Shown: positions 1 to 10,150 of the stretch, piece by piece
How the letters are laid out: each line of letters starts with the position of its first letter
How positions within the stretch are numbered: position 1 is the first letter of the stretch
Assembly: GCF_900142195.1 (NCBI RefSeq)
Contig: NZ_FRAB01000012.1
Coordinates: forward strand, 62,001-126,000
Length of the DNA: 64,000 nt
Origin: Paraburkholderia terricola
GTDB lineage: Bacteria; Pseudomonadota; Gammaproteobacteria; Burkholderiales; Burkholderiaceae
Reading direction: 5' to 3'
The notes under the pieces: model-generated
Told to the model about the DNA's origin: nothing
What the model saw: the letters and a program-made list of their open reading frames with translations, nothing else
Database searches by the model: none
Made by a program: the position numbers and the translations under genes

Positions 1-212
1 CCGAGGCGCTTGAGCGCAGCGCGGCACGAGCGACAGCAGCCGATGTCTGGCAGGTTAGCCCGGACGATGCGGCAAGTCTGGAACGGCTGCTGGCGCTCCA
101 TGACCAGCAGTTGGCGAGTACGCCTGTCGGCGTCATGCTCGGGGCACAAAGGCGGCTATTGCGATTCGCAACGAGTGACCGGAAAACGCCTTGGCACGAC
201 GCGGGGCCGTGA
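1..212 (+). CDS. C-terminal end of an unidentified protein, cut by the left window edge
   Basis: The third forward frame is open from the window edge to a TGA at 210-212 and gives 69 residues. The peptide is Ala/Leu/Arg-rich and looks like a real protein end, with an amphipathic helix-like segment (DDAASLERLLALHDQQL) and a polar tail ending in DAGP. The other two forward frames give arginine-rich, low-complexity products typical of shadow frames in GC-rich DNA. I recognise no motif or family. The missing upstream part would decide its identity. Confidence 0.45.
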   Translation, partial: EALERSAARATAADVWQVSPDDAASLERLLALHDQQLASTPVGVMLGAQRRLLRFATSDRKTPWHDAGP

Positions 213-486
213 CCAGCGAGGACGATCCCGTAGCGCTCACGCGCGGCTGTGGACAAACGCTGCGGACACCGCGCGCGAAGTCCGACGAACTGACATCACT
301 ACAGCCGACGAAGACACCTAATCAAATCGAGGCGGCGCTAGAGCCGTCCCTGAAACCGATTGTAAAACCAGGCGCAACGGCTACCCGAAGCTGCTATCTT
401 GAGAACGATGGTAGCCGCGAAGCCAAGCCGGACAAGGGTCACCGGCCATCTGCCGCGAGTCCCTGATTCGCCACCAGTTGCAAGAA
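213..486. other. Intergenic stretch, no gene recognised
   Basis: This stretch lies between the end of the left partial gene and the hairpin before the small exported protein. The open frames here have compositions typical of non-coding frames and no ribosome binding site. I see no tRNA, repeat or clear promoter in it. Confidence 0.4.
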
Positions 487-518
487 AAAGCCGCTGATCC
501 GCAAGGTTCAGCGGCTTT
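487..518. terminator. Intrinsic terminator-like hairpin
   Basis: The 11-base arm AAAGCCGCTGA pairs perfectly with TCAGCGGCTTT around a 10-base loop and is followed by a weak T-rich stretch (CCTGTTTT). It lies 43 bases before the start of the next gene, so it either ends transcription from the left or insulates the exported-protein gene. Confidence 0.6.
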
Positions 519-561
519 CCTGTTTTGGCCTTCCAAACAGCAACTTCAAGGAGGTTTCTTG

Positions 562-912
562 ATGACGTTCCGCACTGCCGCGCTTGCCGCGGCCACCGCT
601 TCCATCGCGCTCGCAGGCAGTGCTTGCGCGCTTACGGCTCACGCGCAGACGCCGTCCGACAGCCAATGGCGTCCGAGTTCGATGACACTCCCCACCTTGC
701 TGCAGAACGGCTACCGCATCGTTGCGGTCGTCAACGGCGCGCAAGGCGCTGCCGGTCCGGCCGATACGATCTTCGTTCAGCGCGACCAGAGCGCCTTCAA
801 ATGTATCGACTCACAGCAGCCGGACGCCAAGGCGAAACCGTCGACACCGCCGCCAGGGTGCTTCGAACTGGTGCCGCCGTCGGGAGCGGCCGCTGCTTCC
901 GAAGCAAAGTAA
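562..912 (+). CDS. Small exported protein of unknown function (116 aa)
   Basis: The ATG at 562 follows a near-perfect ribosome binding site (AAGGAGG at 548-554), which decides the start over longer in-frame options. Residues 1-29 form a classical Sec signal peptide: a short basic start, an alanine-rich hydrophobic core, and a likely cleavage after the AHA of LTAHAQ. The mature part is about 87 residues, hydrophilic, with two cysteines near the C-terminus (KCID and GCFE) that could form a disulfide in the periplasm. The proline- and alanine-rich tail is probably disordered. I recognise no domain. It looks like the small periplasmic proteins common in Burkholderia-type genomes. Neighbours give no functional hint: the next gene is convergent and belongs to galactonate metabolism. 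Confidence 0.75.
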   Translation: MTFRTAALAAATASIALAGSACALTAHAQTPSDSQWRPSSMTLPTLLQNGYRIVAVVNGAQGAAGPADTIFVQRDQSAFKCIDSQQPDAKAKPSTPPPGCFELVPPSGAAAASEAK

Positions 913-993
913 GCGCGTCAGCGTGAGCGGCGCAAGAGCGGTTGCGCGCTCAACCCACGCTCGCGCTCCGCTCAACCTTCCGCAAGCCGAGAC

Positions 994-1707
994 TCACGCC
1001 TCGATCCGCCCGCGCGTCACGCCGAGCAAACCCGCCATCGCCTCGCGCGCCGCGGCGGCGTCGCGATCGCGAATGGCCTCGAACACCGCCGTATGTTCAC
1101 TCAGCGACGCATTGAACACCTCCGCGCGCTTGGCATTAAGGCGTAACTGCGCTTCGAGCGTGCGCTCGATCAGCGTGCCGAGCGGGATCAGCAATTCGTT
1201 GCTGCACGCGATCAGCACGCTCAAATGAAATTGCAGATCGGCACGCACCCATTCGTCGACGTTGCGCGCCGCCACCATCGCCGCATGAGCCGCCGCGAGC
1301 GCATTGAAAGCCTCGTCAGTGCGCGACGCCGCCGCGAGAGCCGCCGCATACGGCTCGATCATCTCGCGCATCTCCTGCAATTTGAGCGCGAACGCAACGG
1401 GCTCGGCGACTCGCGAGTACCAGTCGAGCACATCGACGTCGAGCAGATTCCACGCGTGCTTCGGCCGCACGCGCGTGCCGACCCGCGGACGCGATTCGAT
1501 CAGTCCTTTCGAGGTCAGCGTGCGCAGCGCCTCGCGCAACACCGTGCGGCTCACGCCGAAGGTGTCCATCAATTCCGCTTCGCGCGGCAGGATCGAATCG
1601 GGCGCGTAGTCGCCGCGCAAAATCGCGGTCGCCAGCATATGGGCAACGCGCCCATGCAGATCGTGCTGAATAGGTTTCTCCAAACGGCCTTGCGGCTCTA
1701 TCGACAT
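994..1707 (-). CDS. GntR-family (FadR/FCD-type) regulator, probable DgoR-like repressor
   Basis: This 237-residue protein has an N-terminal winged helix-turn-helix (about residues 15-80, with [12 protein letters not shown] as the recognition region followed by a [13 protein letters not shown] wing). An all-helical FCD effector domain follows (about 95-225), with metal-binding type residues in the DLQFH and LSEH segments. In this family the C-terminal domain binds small organic acids, and DNA binding is released by the ligand. It is transcribed divergently from the D-galactonate dehydratase gene with 195 bases between starts, and a perfect 18-base palindrome lies in that gap. I infer that it represses both genes and responds to galactonate or a breakdown product. 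Only one catabolic gene is adjacent, so a full dgo operon is not present here. The ligand is not proven by sequence. Confidence 0.85.
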   Translation of the reverse strand: MSIEPQGRLEKPIQHDLHGRVAHMLATAILRGDYAPDSILPREAELMDTFGVSRTVLREALRTLTSKGLIESRPRVGTRVRPKHAWNLLDVDVLDWYSRVAEPVAFALKLQEMREMIEPYAAALAAASRTDEAFNALAAAHAAMVAARNVDEWVRADLQFHLSVLIACSNELLIPLGTLIERTLEAQLRLNAKRAEVFNASLSEHTAVFEAIRDRDAAAAREAMAGLLGVTRGRIEA

Positions 1708-1809
1708 CGGCAGGCGGAGCGTTCGAGATCAGCCGGCACTTCGAGGCTCACCAGCACTGCTTCGGCCCGGTGCCCGCAACGACCAGCGCTTCGCCACTAT
1801 GTGGCAAAT

Positions 1810-1827
1810 AGTACTATTAATAGTACT
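1810..1827. promoter_or_regulatory. Perfect 18-bp palindrome, probable operator of the GntR regulator
   Basis: The sequence AGTACTATTAATAGTACT is its own reverse complement. It sits in the divergent gap, 103 bases before the regulator start and 76 bases before the dgoD start, where an operator controlling both promoters would be expected. Its AT-rich nature stands out in this GC-rich DNA. Dyads of about this length are typical targets of FCD-type GntR dimers. Confidence 0.75.
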
Positions 1828-1902
1828 GAAGCGCGCTTTTGTTGTAGCATGTGGATCCCCCGAATCGTCAGCAGACGCGCAAGCCGCAAGGAGACGCACA
1901 CC

Positions 1903-3051
1903 ATGAAAATCACCAAGCTCGAAACCTTCATCGTTCCGCCGCGCTGGTGCTTCCTGAAGATCGAGACCGACGAAGGCATCGTCGGCTGGGGCGAGCCGGT
2001 GGTCGAAGGCCGCGCGCATACGGTCGCGGCAGCCGTCGAGGAACTGTCCGACTATCTGATCGGCAAGGATCCGCTGCTGATCGAAGACCACTGGCAGATC
2101 ATGTATCGCGCGGGCTTCTACCGCGGCGGCCCGATCACGATGAGCGCGATTGCCGGCGTCGACCAGGCGCTGTGGGACATCAAGGGCAAGCATCACGGCG
2201 TGCCGGTTCATGCGCTGCTCGGCGGCCAGGTGCGCGACAGGATCAAGGTGTATTCGTGGATCGGCGGCGACCGTCCGAGCGACGTCGCGAACAACGCGCG
2301 CGCCGTGGTCGAACGCGGCTTCAAGGCGGTGAAGATGAACGGCTCGGAAGAGCTGCAGATCATCGACACCTTCGACAAGGTGCAAGGCGTGATCAACAAC
2401 GTCGCGGCGGTGCGCGAGGCGGTGGGGCCGAACATCGGCATCGGCGTGGACTTCCATGGCCGCGTGCATAAGCCGATGGCCAAGGTGCTGGCGAAGGAAC
2501 TCGATCCGTACAAGCTGCTCTTTATCGAAGAGCCGGTGCTCTCGGAAAACGCGGAAGCGTTGCGCGACATCGTCAATCAGACCAACACGCCGATCGCGCT
2601 GGGTGAACGCCTGTATTCCCGCTGGGACTTCAAGCACATTCTGGCGGGCGGCTACGTCGACATCATCCAGCCGGACGCGTCGCACGCGGGCGGCATTACC
2701 GAGTGCCGCAAGATCGCGTCGATGGCCGAAGCCTACGACGTCGCGCTCGCGCTGCATTGCCCGCTCGGCCCGATTGCCTTGGCCACCTGTCTGCAGATCG
2801 ACGCGGTGAGCTACAACGCGTTCATCCAGGAGCAGAGCCTCGGCATCCACTACAACCAGGGCAACGATCTGCTCGACTACATCAAGAATCCGGAAGTCTT
2901 CAAATACGAAGACGGTTTCGTGTCGATTCCGCAAGGCCCCGGTCTCGGCATCGAAGTGAACGAAGAGAAGGTGCGCGAGATGGCGAAGGTCGGGCACCGC
3001 TGGCGCAACCCGGTGTGGCGCCACGAAGATGGCAGCGTCGCCGAATGGTGA
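1903..3051 (+). CDS. dgoD: D-galactonate dehydratase
   Basis: The product is 382 residues, the same length as E. coli DgoD, and it is strikingly similar to that protein from end to end (same WRNP-WRHED-SVAEW ending). It converts D-galactonate to 2-keto-3-deoxy-galactonate in the cytosol. It is an enolase-superfamily, mandelate racemase-like enzyme: an N-terminal capping domain (about 1-115), then a TIM barrel. The magnesium ligands fall in GVDFHGR (D183), FIEEP and GERLYSR, with the catalytic histidine pair in DFHGR and LHCPLGP. The ATG at 1903 follows AAGGAG at 1888-1893. The divergent GntR gene and the palindrome suggest substrate induction. The later dgo enzymes (KDGal kinase and aldolase) are not in this window. 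Confidence 0.95.
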   Translation: MKITKLETFIVPPRWCFLKIETDEGIVGWGEPVVEGRAHTVAAAVEELSDYLIGKDPLLIEDHWQIMYRAGFYRGGPITMSAIAGVDQALWDIKGKHHGVPVHALLGGQVRDRIKVYSWIGGDRPSDVANNARAVVERGFKAVKMNGSEELQIIDTFDKVQGVINNVAAVREAVGPNIGIGVDFHGRVHKPMAKVLAKELDPYKLLFIEEPVLSENAEALRDIVNQTNTPIALGERLYSRWDFKHILAGGYVDIIQPDASHAGGITECRKIASMAEAYDVALALHCPLGPIALATCLQIDAVSYNAFIQEQSLGIHYNQGNDLLDYIKNPEVFKYEDGFVSIPQGPGLGIEVNEEKVREMAKVGHRWRNPVWRHEDGSVAEW

Positions 3052-3061
3052 TTGTGTGAAG

Positions 3062-3085
3062 CAACGCCGCCCGCGGGCGGCGTTG
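3062..3085. terminator. Hairpin after dgoD, probable terminator
   Basis: A perfect 24-base palindrome (CAACGCCGCCCG with its complement) starts 10 bases after the dgoD stop. The tail TCGTATT is only weakly T-rich, so termination may be partial. Confidence 0.55.
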
Positions 3086-3250
3086 TCGTATTAGCGGGCA
3101 CGTTACGGTGACGGGACGCACGCGCGGCGACCGTCACGCGACACGCCGCAACACGGGTCGGAACACGTGTTTTCCGGCCGTTACGCCGCGCGGCCCCTGC
3201 TCCGCAGAGCCTTACACAACAAAGGCCCTTACGTCGCGATCGGCCCGGCC

Positions 3251-4180
3251 TCAACCCAGCGCGGCAAACGCCGGCACGCTATGCGACAACGCCGCCGCCG
3301 CGACGAACACGCCGATGATCGCCAGCGCTTCCAGATACAGGATGTTTGCGAAGGTATGCGCGTCGATTGTCGCGGCCGTGCGACGCAGGCGCGGCAGCGC
3401 CACGAAGCGGTTGAGCCCGCCGAGCACGAGCGCCAGCGCGACAAGCGCAAGCTTGAGCATCAGCACGTGACCCCATGCGCTAAATTCGAGCGCTTCGAAC
3501 GAGCCGCCCGACCCGCGCACCGCATTGAATACGCCTGAAAACAGCACGAGCACGACCGCCACCACCGAGACGTTCGACATCTGCGTCGCCGTGCGGATCA
3601 GCATTCCGCGCGCGGTCGACGTGCCGAGCGCGGGCATCACCGAAAGCCCGCCCGCCATCGCGAGCCCGCCCCACACGCTCGTCACGAGCACGTGCAGTGT
3701 TTGCATGGCGATTGCCGCCGATGCGAGCCCGGCGTCGGCCGCATGACCGAGCGATGCCTTGCCCGCCGCGATCGCGACCACCGCGAGCCACAGCAGCGCA
3801 TTGCGCAGCATGCCCGTATGACTCGCCATCGCCGTGCCGAGCAATACGAGGGCACCCGCGAACGCAACACTCCAGCCATATCCGACATGCGTTTGCGTGA
3901 GCACCGTCGGCACCACGCCGATCGCGGCAGCCAGCCCCACACCGCTCATCGAGGCCGCCTGATACAGCAGCCAGCCCAGATCCGCGAGCACCAGCACGAC
4001 GGTGGCCGTCAACATCGCCCGTTGGGCGCGCAACCAGCCTGGCCGCGCGGGTGCGATCTTGGCTTGGGCATCTTTCGCGAGCCACGCGCCGAACAACGCC
4101 GACCCGACGGCAAACGCAAACGCGACGTTCATGAGCGCGGCCATGGCGACCTGCCCGATCCAGAGTCCGTCCATGCTCAT
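3251..4180 (-). CDS. copD: CopD-family copper resistance/uptake membrane protein
   Basis: The product is 309 residues and strongly hydrophobic, with about eight predicted membrane segments. It has histidines at likely membrane-periplasm positions (SHTGML, GHAADAG, QTLHVLV, WGHVL), as in the CopD/PcoD family. These proteins work with periplasmic CopC to move or handle copper across the inner membrane. The start chosen is the ATG at 4178-4180, which overlaps the copC stop in an ATGA arrangement, so the two are translationally coupled. A longer open frame runs upstream but overlaps copC and has no signal of coding. The copper role is known for the family. No copper-responsive operator was recognised here. 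Confidence 0.87.
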   Translation of the reverse strand: MSMDGLWIGQVAMAALMNVAFAFAVGSALFGAWLAKDAQAKIAPARPGWLRAQRAMLTATVVLVLADLGWLLYQAASMSGVGLAAAIGVVPTVLTQTHVGYGWSVAFAGALVLLGTAMASHTGMLRNALLWLAVVAIAAGKASLGHAADAGLASAAIAMQTLHVLVTSVWGGLAMAGGLSVMPALGTSTARGMLIRTATQMSNVSVVAVVLVLFSGVFNAVRGSGGSFEALEFSAWGHVLMLKLALVALALVLGGLNRFVALPRLRRTAATIDAHTFANILYLEALAIIGVFVAAAALSHSVPAFAALG

Positions 4181-4554
4181 TTGACGGTAAACGCAAAGTC
4201 GCCCTGGGTACGGTGGCCGTCCGTGGCGACCGCCGTCCAATGCACCGCGTAGCGGCCCGCGCTCAACTGCGGCAGCGGCAGGTGCAAAACCTTCGCATCC
4301 TGGCTGTCGACCTGGGACGCAGCCGGTGCGGCCGACTTGCCGCTCGCGTCGGCGAGCGCAATCTTGCTGAAAGCCGGTTCGAGCGGCTCGGTGAAGCGGA
4401 TCGTCACTTGTGTGGGCGCGGCCACTTCGGCGTTCGCCGCGGGCTCGCTCGACACCAGATGCGCATGCGCGAAAGCCGTGGACGTCGCAAGCAGCGCCGT
4501 GGCGCCGAGCGTCAACACAAGCAGCCTCGGGCGGGAGAAATTGGATAGCTTCAT
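4177..4554 (-). CDS. copC: CopC-type periplasmic copper-binding protein
   Basis: The product is 125 residues. It starts with a Sec signal peptide (MKLSNFSRPR, then a hydrophobic core) cleaved in TAFAHAHL, which leaves the N-terminal histidine that CopC uses to bind Cu(II). The CopC beta-sandwich is recognisable from HAHLVSSEPA, TIRFTEPLEPAF and the final DGHRTQGDFAFTV, whose histidine is another expected ligand. Methionine-rich Cu(I)-site residues are absent, which suggests a Cu(II)-only CopC. The ATG at 4552-4554 was chosen because the signal peptide begins there. A longer in-frame start would add an arginine-rich leader unlike any export signal. It is first in a two-gene operon with copD. 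Confidence 0.9.
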   Translation of the reverse strand: MKLSNFSRPRLLVLTLGATALLATSTAFAHAHLVSSEPAANAEVAAPTQVTIRFTEPLEPAFSKIALADASGKSAAPAASQVDSQDAKVLHLPLPQLSAGRYAVHWTAVATDGHRTQGDFAFTVK

Positions 4555-4923
4555 GTAAGGCCGATAGCGGATAAACAGGAAAACGATGGAGGCGGAACCA
4601 GCGCGGTCTGAGCCACGGGGACACTGCGAGCCCGCAAGTGTACGCTTCGATGCCGCCCTCGCGGCTCGGTTCAACCTGCTTTATCACGCGAGACGCCGGG
4701 TACAACGCCGGCGTCCGCGATCGCGCGGATTGGTCCGCGACAACGTCAAATTCGTCCTGATCCGACACTGCGCGTCAAACTGTCGCACGACTGTGAGGAC
4801 TGGAACCTTCTCTAATGTGGCAAATAGTCACCATGAGCCTTCGATGATAGAATGCTGCGTCGCCGCAGCGCCGGCTGCCCTTCACACCGAGCCGCTCGAA
4901 GTTCGGTCAGGTCCCCGATTTTG
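4555..4923. other. Divergent intergenic region between copC and the cytochrome c operon
   Basis: This 369-base stretch must carry the promoters of both operons. On the plus strand TAGAAT at 4848-4853 could be a -10 element for the cytochrome genes, but I find no matching -35. I see no CueR- or CopR-like dyad. A 14-base string near 4814 also occurs near 1799, but this is within chance expectation for a window of this size. Confidence 0.4.
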
Positions 4924-5655
4924 ATGGAGTTACGCGTGTCTTCAAGACGCATTTTCCGCCCGTTGCTTGCCCTTCTGCTGATCGGCTCCGCGGGTGTCTA
5001 TAGCGCTGCGAAAGCGCAGACTCAACCGAAGGCCCCCGATACGATGGAAGCGCGCGTGCAAGGTTGCACGGCCTGCCACGGCACGCATGGTCAAGGTACT
5101 GATAACGACTATTTCCCGCGTCTCGCCGGCAAGCCGGCCGACTACCTGTACAACCAGTTGCAGAATTTCCGCGAAGGTCGCCGCAAGTACCCGCCGATGA
5201 ACTACCTCGTCACGTATCTCTCGGACGACTACCTCCATCAGATCGCCACGTACTTCTCGCAGCAACGCCCGCCGTATCCGCAACCGGCCAAGCCGACGGT
5301 GTCGGCGGCCACGCTTGCGCGCGGTCAGCAGATCGTGCTGAAGGGCGACGCATCGAAACAGATTCCGGCTTGCGCGGCTTGCCACGGCAAGGGCTTGACC
5401 GGCATGGAACCCGCTATTCCGGGTCTGGTCGGCCTGCACTCCGATTACATCAGCGCCCAGCTCGGCGCCTGGCGCTCGGGTTCGCGCCACGCCATCGCGC
5501 CTGATTGCATGCAGACCATCGCAACGCGCCTGACCGATGAAGACGTGAACGCCGTCGCTGCATGGCTTTCCACGCAACAGGCCCCACAAAACCCCGTGCC
5601 GGCTCCGGCCCGCTCGATGAAGACTCCGCTTGCCTGCGGCAGCGAACCGCAATAA
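4924..5655 (+). CDS. Diheme cytochrome c (c4-like)
   Basis: The product is 243 residues. A signal peptide (basic VSSRRIFR, then LLALLLIGSAG, cleaved near KAQ) exports it to the periplasm. Two heme c sites follow: CTACH at about residue 50 and CAACH at about residue 155. Each begins a cytochrome c domain, which gives the two-domain architecture of cytochrome c4-type electron carriers. Candidate axial methionines are in KYPPMNYL and PDCMQT. The ATG at 4924 was chosen because the signal peptide starts there. The next gene, 21 bases on, encodes a three-heme cytochrome, so the pair probably forms an electron-transfer route to a terminal oxidase encoded elsewhere. Confidence 0.9.
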   Translation: MELRVSSRRIFRPLLALLLIGSAGVYSAAKAQTQPKAPDTMEARVQGCTACHGTHGQGTDNDYFPRLAGKPADYLYNQLQNFREGRRKYPPMNYLVTYLSDDYLHQIATYFSQQRPPYPQPAKPTVSAATLARGQQIVLKGDASKQIPACAACHGKGLTGMEPAIPGLVGLHSDYISAQLGAWRSGSRHAIAPDCMQTIATRLTDEDVNAVAAWLSTQQAPQNPVPAPARSMKTPLACGSEPQ

Positions 5656-5676
5656 GGCACCAGGAGAGACACTCAC

Positions 5677-6975
5677 ATGAAACGCAAGTCTTTGTTCGCC
5701 CTCTCGGCAGTCGTCGTCGTTGCGGCTGCCGCACTCGTTCCCGTCCTGTGGTCGGGCGGCGACAACCTGCATAACGGCACGGCCGTCGCGGCAACGCCCG
5801 CCGACCAGGCAGCGCTGATCAAGAAGGGCGAGTATCTCGCCCGCGCCGGCGACTGTATCGCCTGCCATACGGTGCGCGGCGGCAAACCGTTCGCCGGCGG
5901 CCTGCCCATGGCCACGCCGTTCGGCACGATGTTCACGCCGAACATCACGCCTGACGACCAGTACGGCATCGGCAAGTGGACCCAGGACGACTTCTATCGC
6001 GCGATGCATACGGGCCGCTCGAAAGACGGCAGCCTGCTGTATCCGGGCTTCCCGTTCACGAGCTACACGAAGGTCACGCGCGCCGACTCGGATGCGATCT
6101 ACGCGTACCTGCGCTCGGTCGCGCCGGTCAACGTGGCGAGCCGTCCGCACGAATTGAAGTTCCCGTTCAATCAGCGCAACATGCTGATCGGCTGGCGTAC
6201 GCTGTTCTTCCGCGAAGGCGAGTACAAGCCTGATCCGACCAAGTCGGTCGAATGGAATCGCGGCGCGTATCTGATCGAAGGCCTCGGCCACTGCGGCATG
6301 TGCCATACCTCGATCAACGCGATGGGCGGTCCGGTCAGTTCGGCTGCGTTCGCCGGCGGCCTGATCCCGCTGCAGAACTGGTACGCACCGTCGCTGACGT
6401 CGAACAAGGAAGCCGGCCTCGGCGACTGGGAAACCAAAGACATCGCCGATCTGCTGAAAACCGGTGTGTCGAACCGCGGCGCGGTATTCGGTCCGATGGC
6501 TGAGGTGGTTCACAACAGCCTGCAGTACATGACGGACGCGGACATCAACGCAATGTCCACGTACCTGAAGACGATCCCGCAGAAGAGCGAAGCGCCGGAA
6601 CCGCTGCAGTTCGAAACGTCGGAAAAGTTCGGTGGCGAACTGTTGAAGCAAGGTCAGAAGATCTACGCTGACAACTGCGCGAAGTGTCACGCGGAGAACG
6701 GCCTCGGCATGCCGCCGGCCTTCCCGCCGCTCGCGAACAACCAGTCGATTCAGATGTCGTCGGCGGTGAACCCGATCCGCATGGTGCTGAACGGCGGTTA
6801 TCCGCCGAGCACGGAAGGCAACCCGCATCCGTACGGCATGCCGCCGTTCGCGCAGTCGCTGTCGAATCAGGAAGTGGCCGCCGTCGTGACGTACATCCGT
6901 ATGTCGTGGGGCAACCACGGCACGGCTGTCTCGCCGCAGCAAGTGGCTGAACTGCGTTCGGCGCCGCTCGACTAA
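5677..6975 (+). CDS. Triheme membrane-anchored cytochrome c, dehydrogenase-subunit type
   Basis: The product is 432 residues. It starts with a signal or anchor segment (MKRKSLFALSAVVVVAAAAL). Three heme c motifs follow: CIACH (about residue 65), CGMCH (about 209) and CAKCH (about 333). Each is followed by a cytochrome c domain with candidate methionine ligands. This is the layout of cytochrome subunits of periplasmic alcohol, aldehyde, gluconate or sorbitol dehydrogenases. Here the neighbour is a diheme c4-like cytochrome rather than a dehydrogenase subunit, so the electron donor cannot be named. A ribosome binding site (AGGAGA) lies before the ATG. A strong terminator follows, so the operon has just these two genes. 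Confidence 0.9.
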   Translation: MKRKSLFALSAVVVVAAAALVPVLWSGGDNLHNGTAVAATPADQAALIKKGEYLARAGDCIACHTVRGGKPFAGGLPMATPFGTMFTPNITPDDQYGIGKWTQDDFYRAMHTGRSKDGSLLYPGFPFTSYTKVTRADSDAIYAYLRSVAPVNVASRPHELKFPFNQRNMLIGWRTLFFREGEYKPDPTKSVEWNRGAYLIEGLGHCGMCHTSINAMGGPVSSAAFAGGLIPLQNWYAPSLTSNKEAGLGDWETKDIADLLKTGVSNRGAVFGPMAEVVHNSLQYMTDADINAMSTYLKTIPQKSEAPEPLQFETSEKFGGELLKQGQKIYADNCAKCHAENGLGMPPAFPPLANNQSIQMSSAVNPIRMVLNGGYPPSTEGNPHPYGMPPFAQSLSNQEVAAVVTYIRMSWGNHGTAVSPQQVAELRSAPLD

Positions 6976-6994
6976 GCAGCGTGAGATGCACCCT

Positions 6995-7037
6995 GGGCGC
7001 GGCCGGCGAAACTCGCGGCCGCGCCCTTCGTTTTTTT
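6995..7037 (+). terminator. Rho-independent terminator of the cytochrome operon
   Basis: GGGCGCGGCCG at 6995-7005 pairs with CGGCCGCGCCC at 7016-7026. The stem is followed by TTCG and a run of seven T. It starts 20 bases after the stop of the triheme cytochrome gene. Confidence 0.9.
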
Positions 7038-7097
7038 CAGCACCGGTATCATGTGGGCCACATTGGCCTCGATGACGCCGCGCAGGAGGAAAGAGCC

Positions 7098-7718
7098 GTG
7101 CATGTCGGTGAGCGTTTCAACAGCATTACCCACCTCGTCGGCGCCGTGCTGTCGGTGGCGGGGCTGGCTACGCTCGTGACGATGGGCGCGCTCGCGGGCG
7201 ACGCGTACAAGGTGGTGAGCTTCAGCGTGTACGGTGCGATGCTGTTCGTGCTGTATGCTATCTCGACGCTGTACCACAGCGTGCGCAACCCGCGCGTGAA
7301 AGCTGTCTTGCAGAAATGCGACCACTCGGCGATCTATTTGCTGATCGCCGGCAGTTACACTCCGTTCACGCTTGTCACGTTGCGTGGGCCGTGGGGCTGG
7401 TCGCTGTTCGGCGTAAGCTGGGGGCTTGCCGCCCTCGGCATCGTGCAGGAACTGACGCTCGGGCGTCGCACCCGCAGCGTTTCGATGGTGCTGTATGTAT
7501 TGATGGGATGGCTCGCGCTCGTTGCCATCCGTCCGCTGGTCACGGCTTTACCGACCGCGGGTACCGCCTGGCTCGTGGCCGGCGGAGTCATTTACAGCGC
7601 CGGCATCTACTTCTTCATCAACGACGAGCGCATCCGGCACGGACATGGTATCTGGCACCTGTTCGTACTGGCGGGCAGTCTGTGTCAATTCGTCAGTGTC
7701 GCGCGCTACGTCGCGTGA
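7098..7718 (+). CDS. Hemolysin III/YqfA-family seven-helix membrane protein
   Basis: The product is 206 residues with about seven membrane segments. It carries the family hallmarks NSITHLVGA near the start, the YHS and DHSAIYLLIAGSYTPF segments in the middle, and GIWHLFVLAGS near the end. The conserved histidines and aspartate define the PAQR-like metal-binding site of this superfamily. The GTG at 7098 was chosen because AGGAGGA lies 7 bases upstream and most of the family starts with a short residue stretch before ERFNSITH. The bacterial function is not well established, and haemolysis is a historical name. It is a single gene following the cytochrome terminator. Confidence 0.87.
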   Translation: MHVGERFNSITHLVGAVLSVAGLATLVTMGALAGDAYKVVSFSVYGAMLFVLYAISTLYHSVRNPRVKAVLQKCDHSAIYLLIAGSYTPFTLVTLRGPWGWSLFGVSWGLAALGIVQELTLGRRTRSVSMVLYVLMGWLALVAIRPLVTALPTAGTAWLVAGGVIYSAGIYFFINDERIRHGHGIWHLFVLAGSLCQFVSVARYVA

Positions 7719-7929
7719 CACGCCACGGCGGCGAAATGCAACTTAAGGCCAGTCAACGTGTCTGCATAGCGCGTTGAAGCATTCGGCACGCGTTCCCGCG
7801 TGCCGCCGATTTCTCCGCGACCGGAACTGGGCTCTGGCCTCGAATACGCCACGAAGGCGTATTCATGCCGCGTTTTGCCCACTTGGGCCCCGTTGTGCCG
7901 TTCGCGACACTGCATTGCAAAGAGTTTTT

Positions 7930-9477
<1,548 letters not shown>

Positions 9478-9523
9478 ACTTCAAGGCTCGCCAGCCGTCG
9501 TCCTGATTTAGCGCAACAAGGGA

Positions 9524-10045
9524 CTAACGGCTGGCCGCCGTTCGCTTCAGGTGCTCGATCTGCCGTTTCCATCGGTCGAGCACCGCCTCTTTCCCCTCTT
9601 CTTCCAGTTCGAACGTGATGCCGCTCGTCAGGCGCGCATAACGCACGCTTTGCGTCTCCGCCGAGTCGATCGAGCAGATCAGATAGACCAGTCCGCTGTC
9701 GTCGCCTTCAACGCAAGGCAGCGGCGCGACCCGCAACTGCACCTGATAAAACGCCTCATCGCAAACAAAGGTCAATGCGGCCCGGCCGTTGCGCTCGATC
9801 GCGCGCGTGGCCCTCGCTTGCGGCCACAACGCGATGCACAGCGTGCGCGAATCCGGCGCATACAGTTCGCCGACGCCGAGCAGCGACGTACGCACATGAC
9901 CATTCGTATCGACGCTCAGCAGCGAGGCGGTGAACCCCGTCTTGCTCGCCAGCGACGAACCGTCGAACAGCGCGCGCACGGCATCGGGCCATTCGTCGAA
10001 CACGTTCTGTTCGAGCGGACGGGGGGGCGCGGGAGAGTCGCTCAT
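9524..10045 (-). CDS. Pyridoxamine 5'-phosphate oxidase-like (FMN-binding split barrel) protein, tentative
   Basis: The product is 173 residues. The stretch TASLLSVDTNGHVRTSLLGVGELY, followed by strands containing TRAIERNGRAALTFV, resembles the split-barrel flavin-binding fold of small general stress and pyridoxamine oxidase-like proteins. Catalytic residues are not evident, so substrate and cofactor are uncertain. The ATG at 10043-10045 begins the proline-rich MSDSPAPPRPLEQ. A longer in-frame start would read through the hairpin region before the next gene. It may be co-transcribed with the upstream diiron protein gene, since both are on the minus strand with a 105-base gap containing a hairpin. 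Confidence 0.6.
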   Translation of the reverse strand: MSDSPAPPRPLEQNVFDEWPDAVRALFDGSSLASKTGFTASLLSVDTNGHVRTSLLGVGELYAPDSRTLCIALWPQARATRAIERNGRAALTFVCDEAFYQVQLRVAPLPCVEGDDSGLVYLICSIDSAETQSVRYARLTSGITFELEEEGKEAVLDRWKRQIEHLKRTAASR

Positions 10046-10097
10046 CGTGTCGATCCGTCGAGTAAGTCGGTCAGGCTCAAAAATGCCTCGAAGAGCG

Positions 10098-10121
10098 AAT
10101 GGCCCGCACGAGCGGGCCATT
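10098..10121. terminator. Hairpin between the diiron protein gene and the split-barrel gene
   Basis: AATGGCCCGC pairs perfectly with GCGGGCCATT around an ACGA loop. Neither side has an immediate T run. On the minus strand TTTTT comes about 12 bases later. It could attenuate transcription or protect the upstream message end. Confidence 0.5.
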
Positions 10122-10150
10122 GGTGTTCATGCGGCAAGCCAACTGAAAAC

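Noticed and set aside
4814-4828. A 14-base string, ATGTGGCAAATAGT, near 4814 that also occurs near 1799 before dgoD
   Set aside because: In 64 kb on both strands several 14-base matches are expected by chance, and the second copy lacks the palindrome that follows the first.
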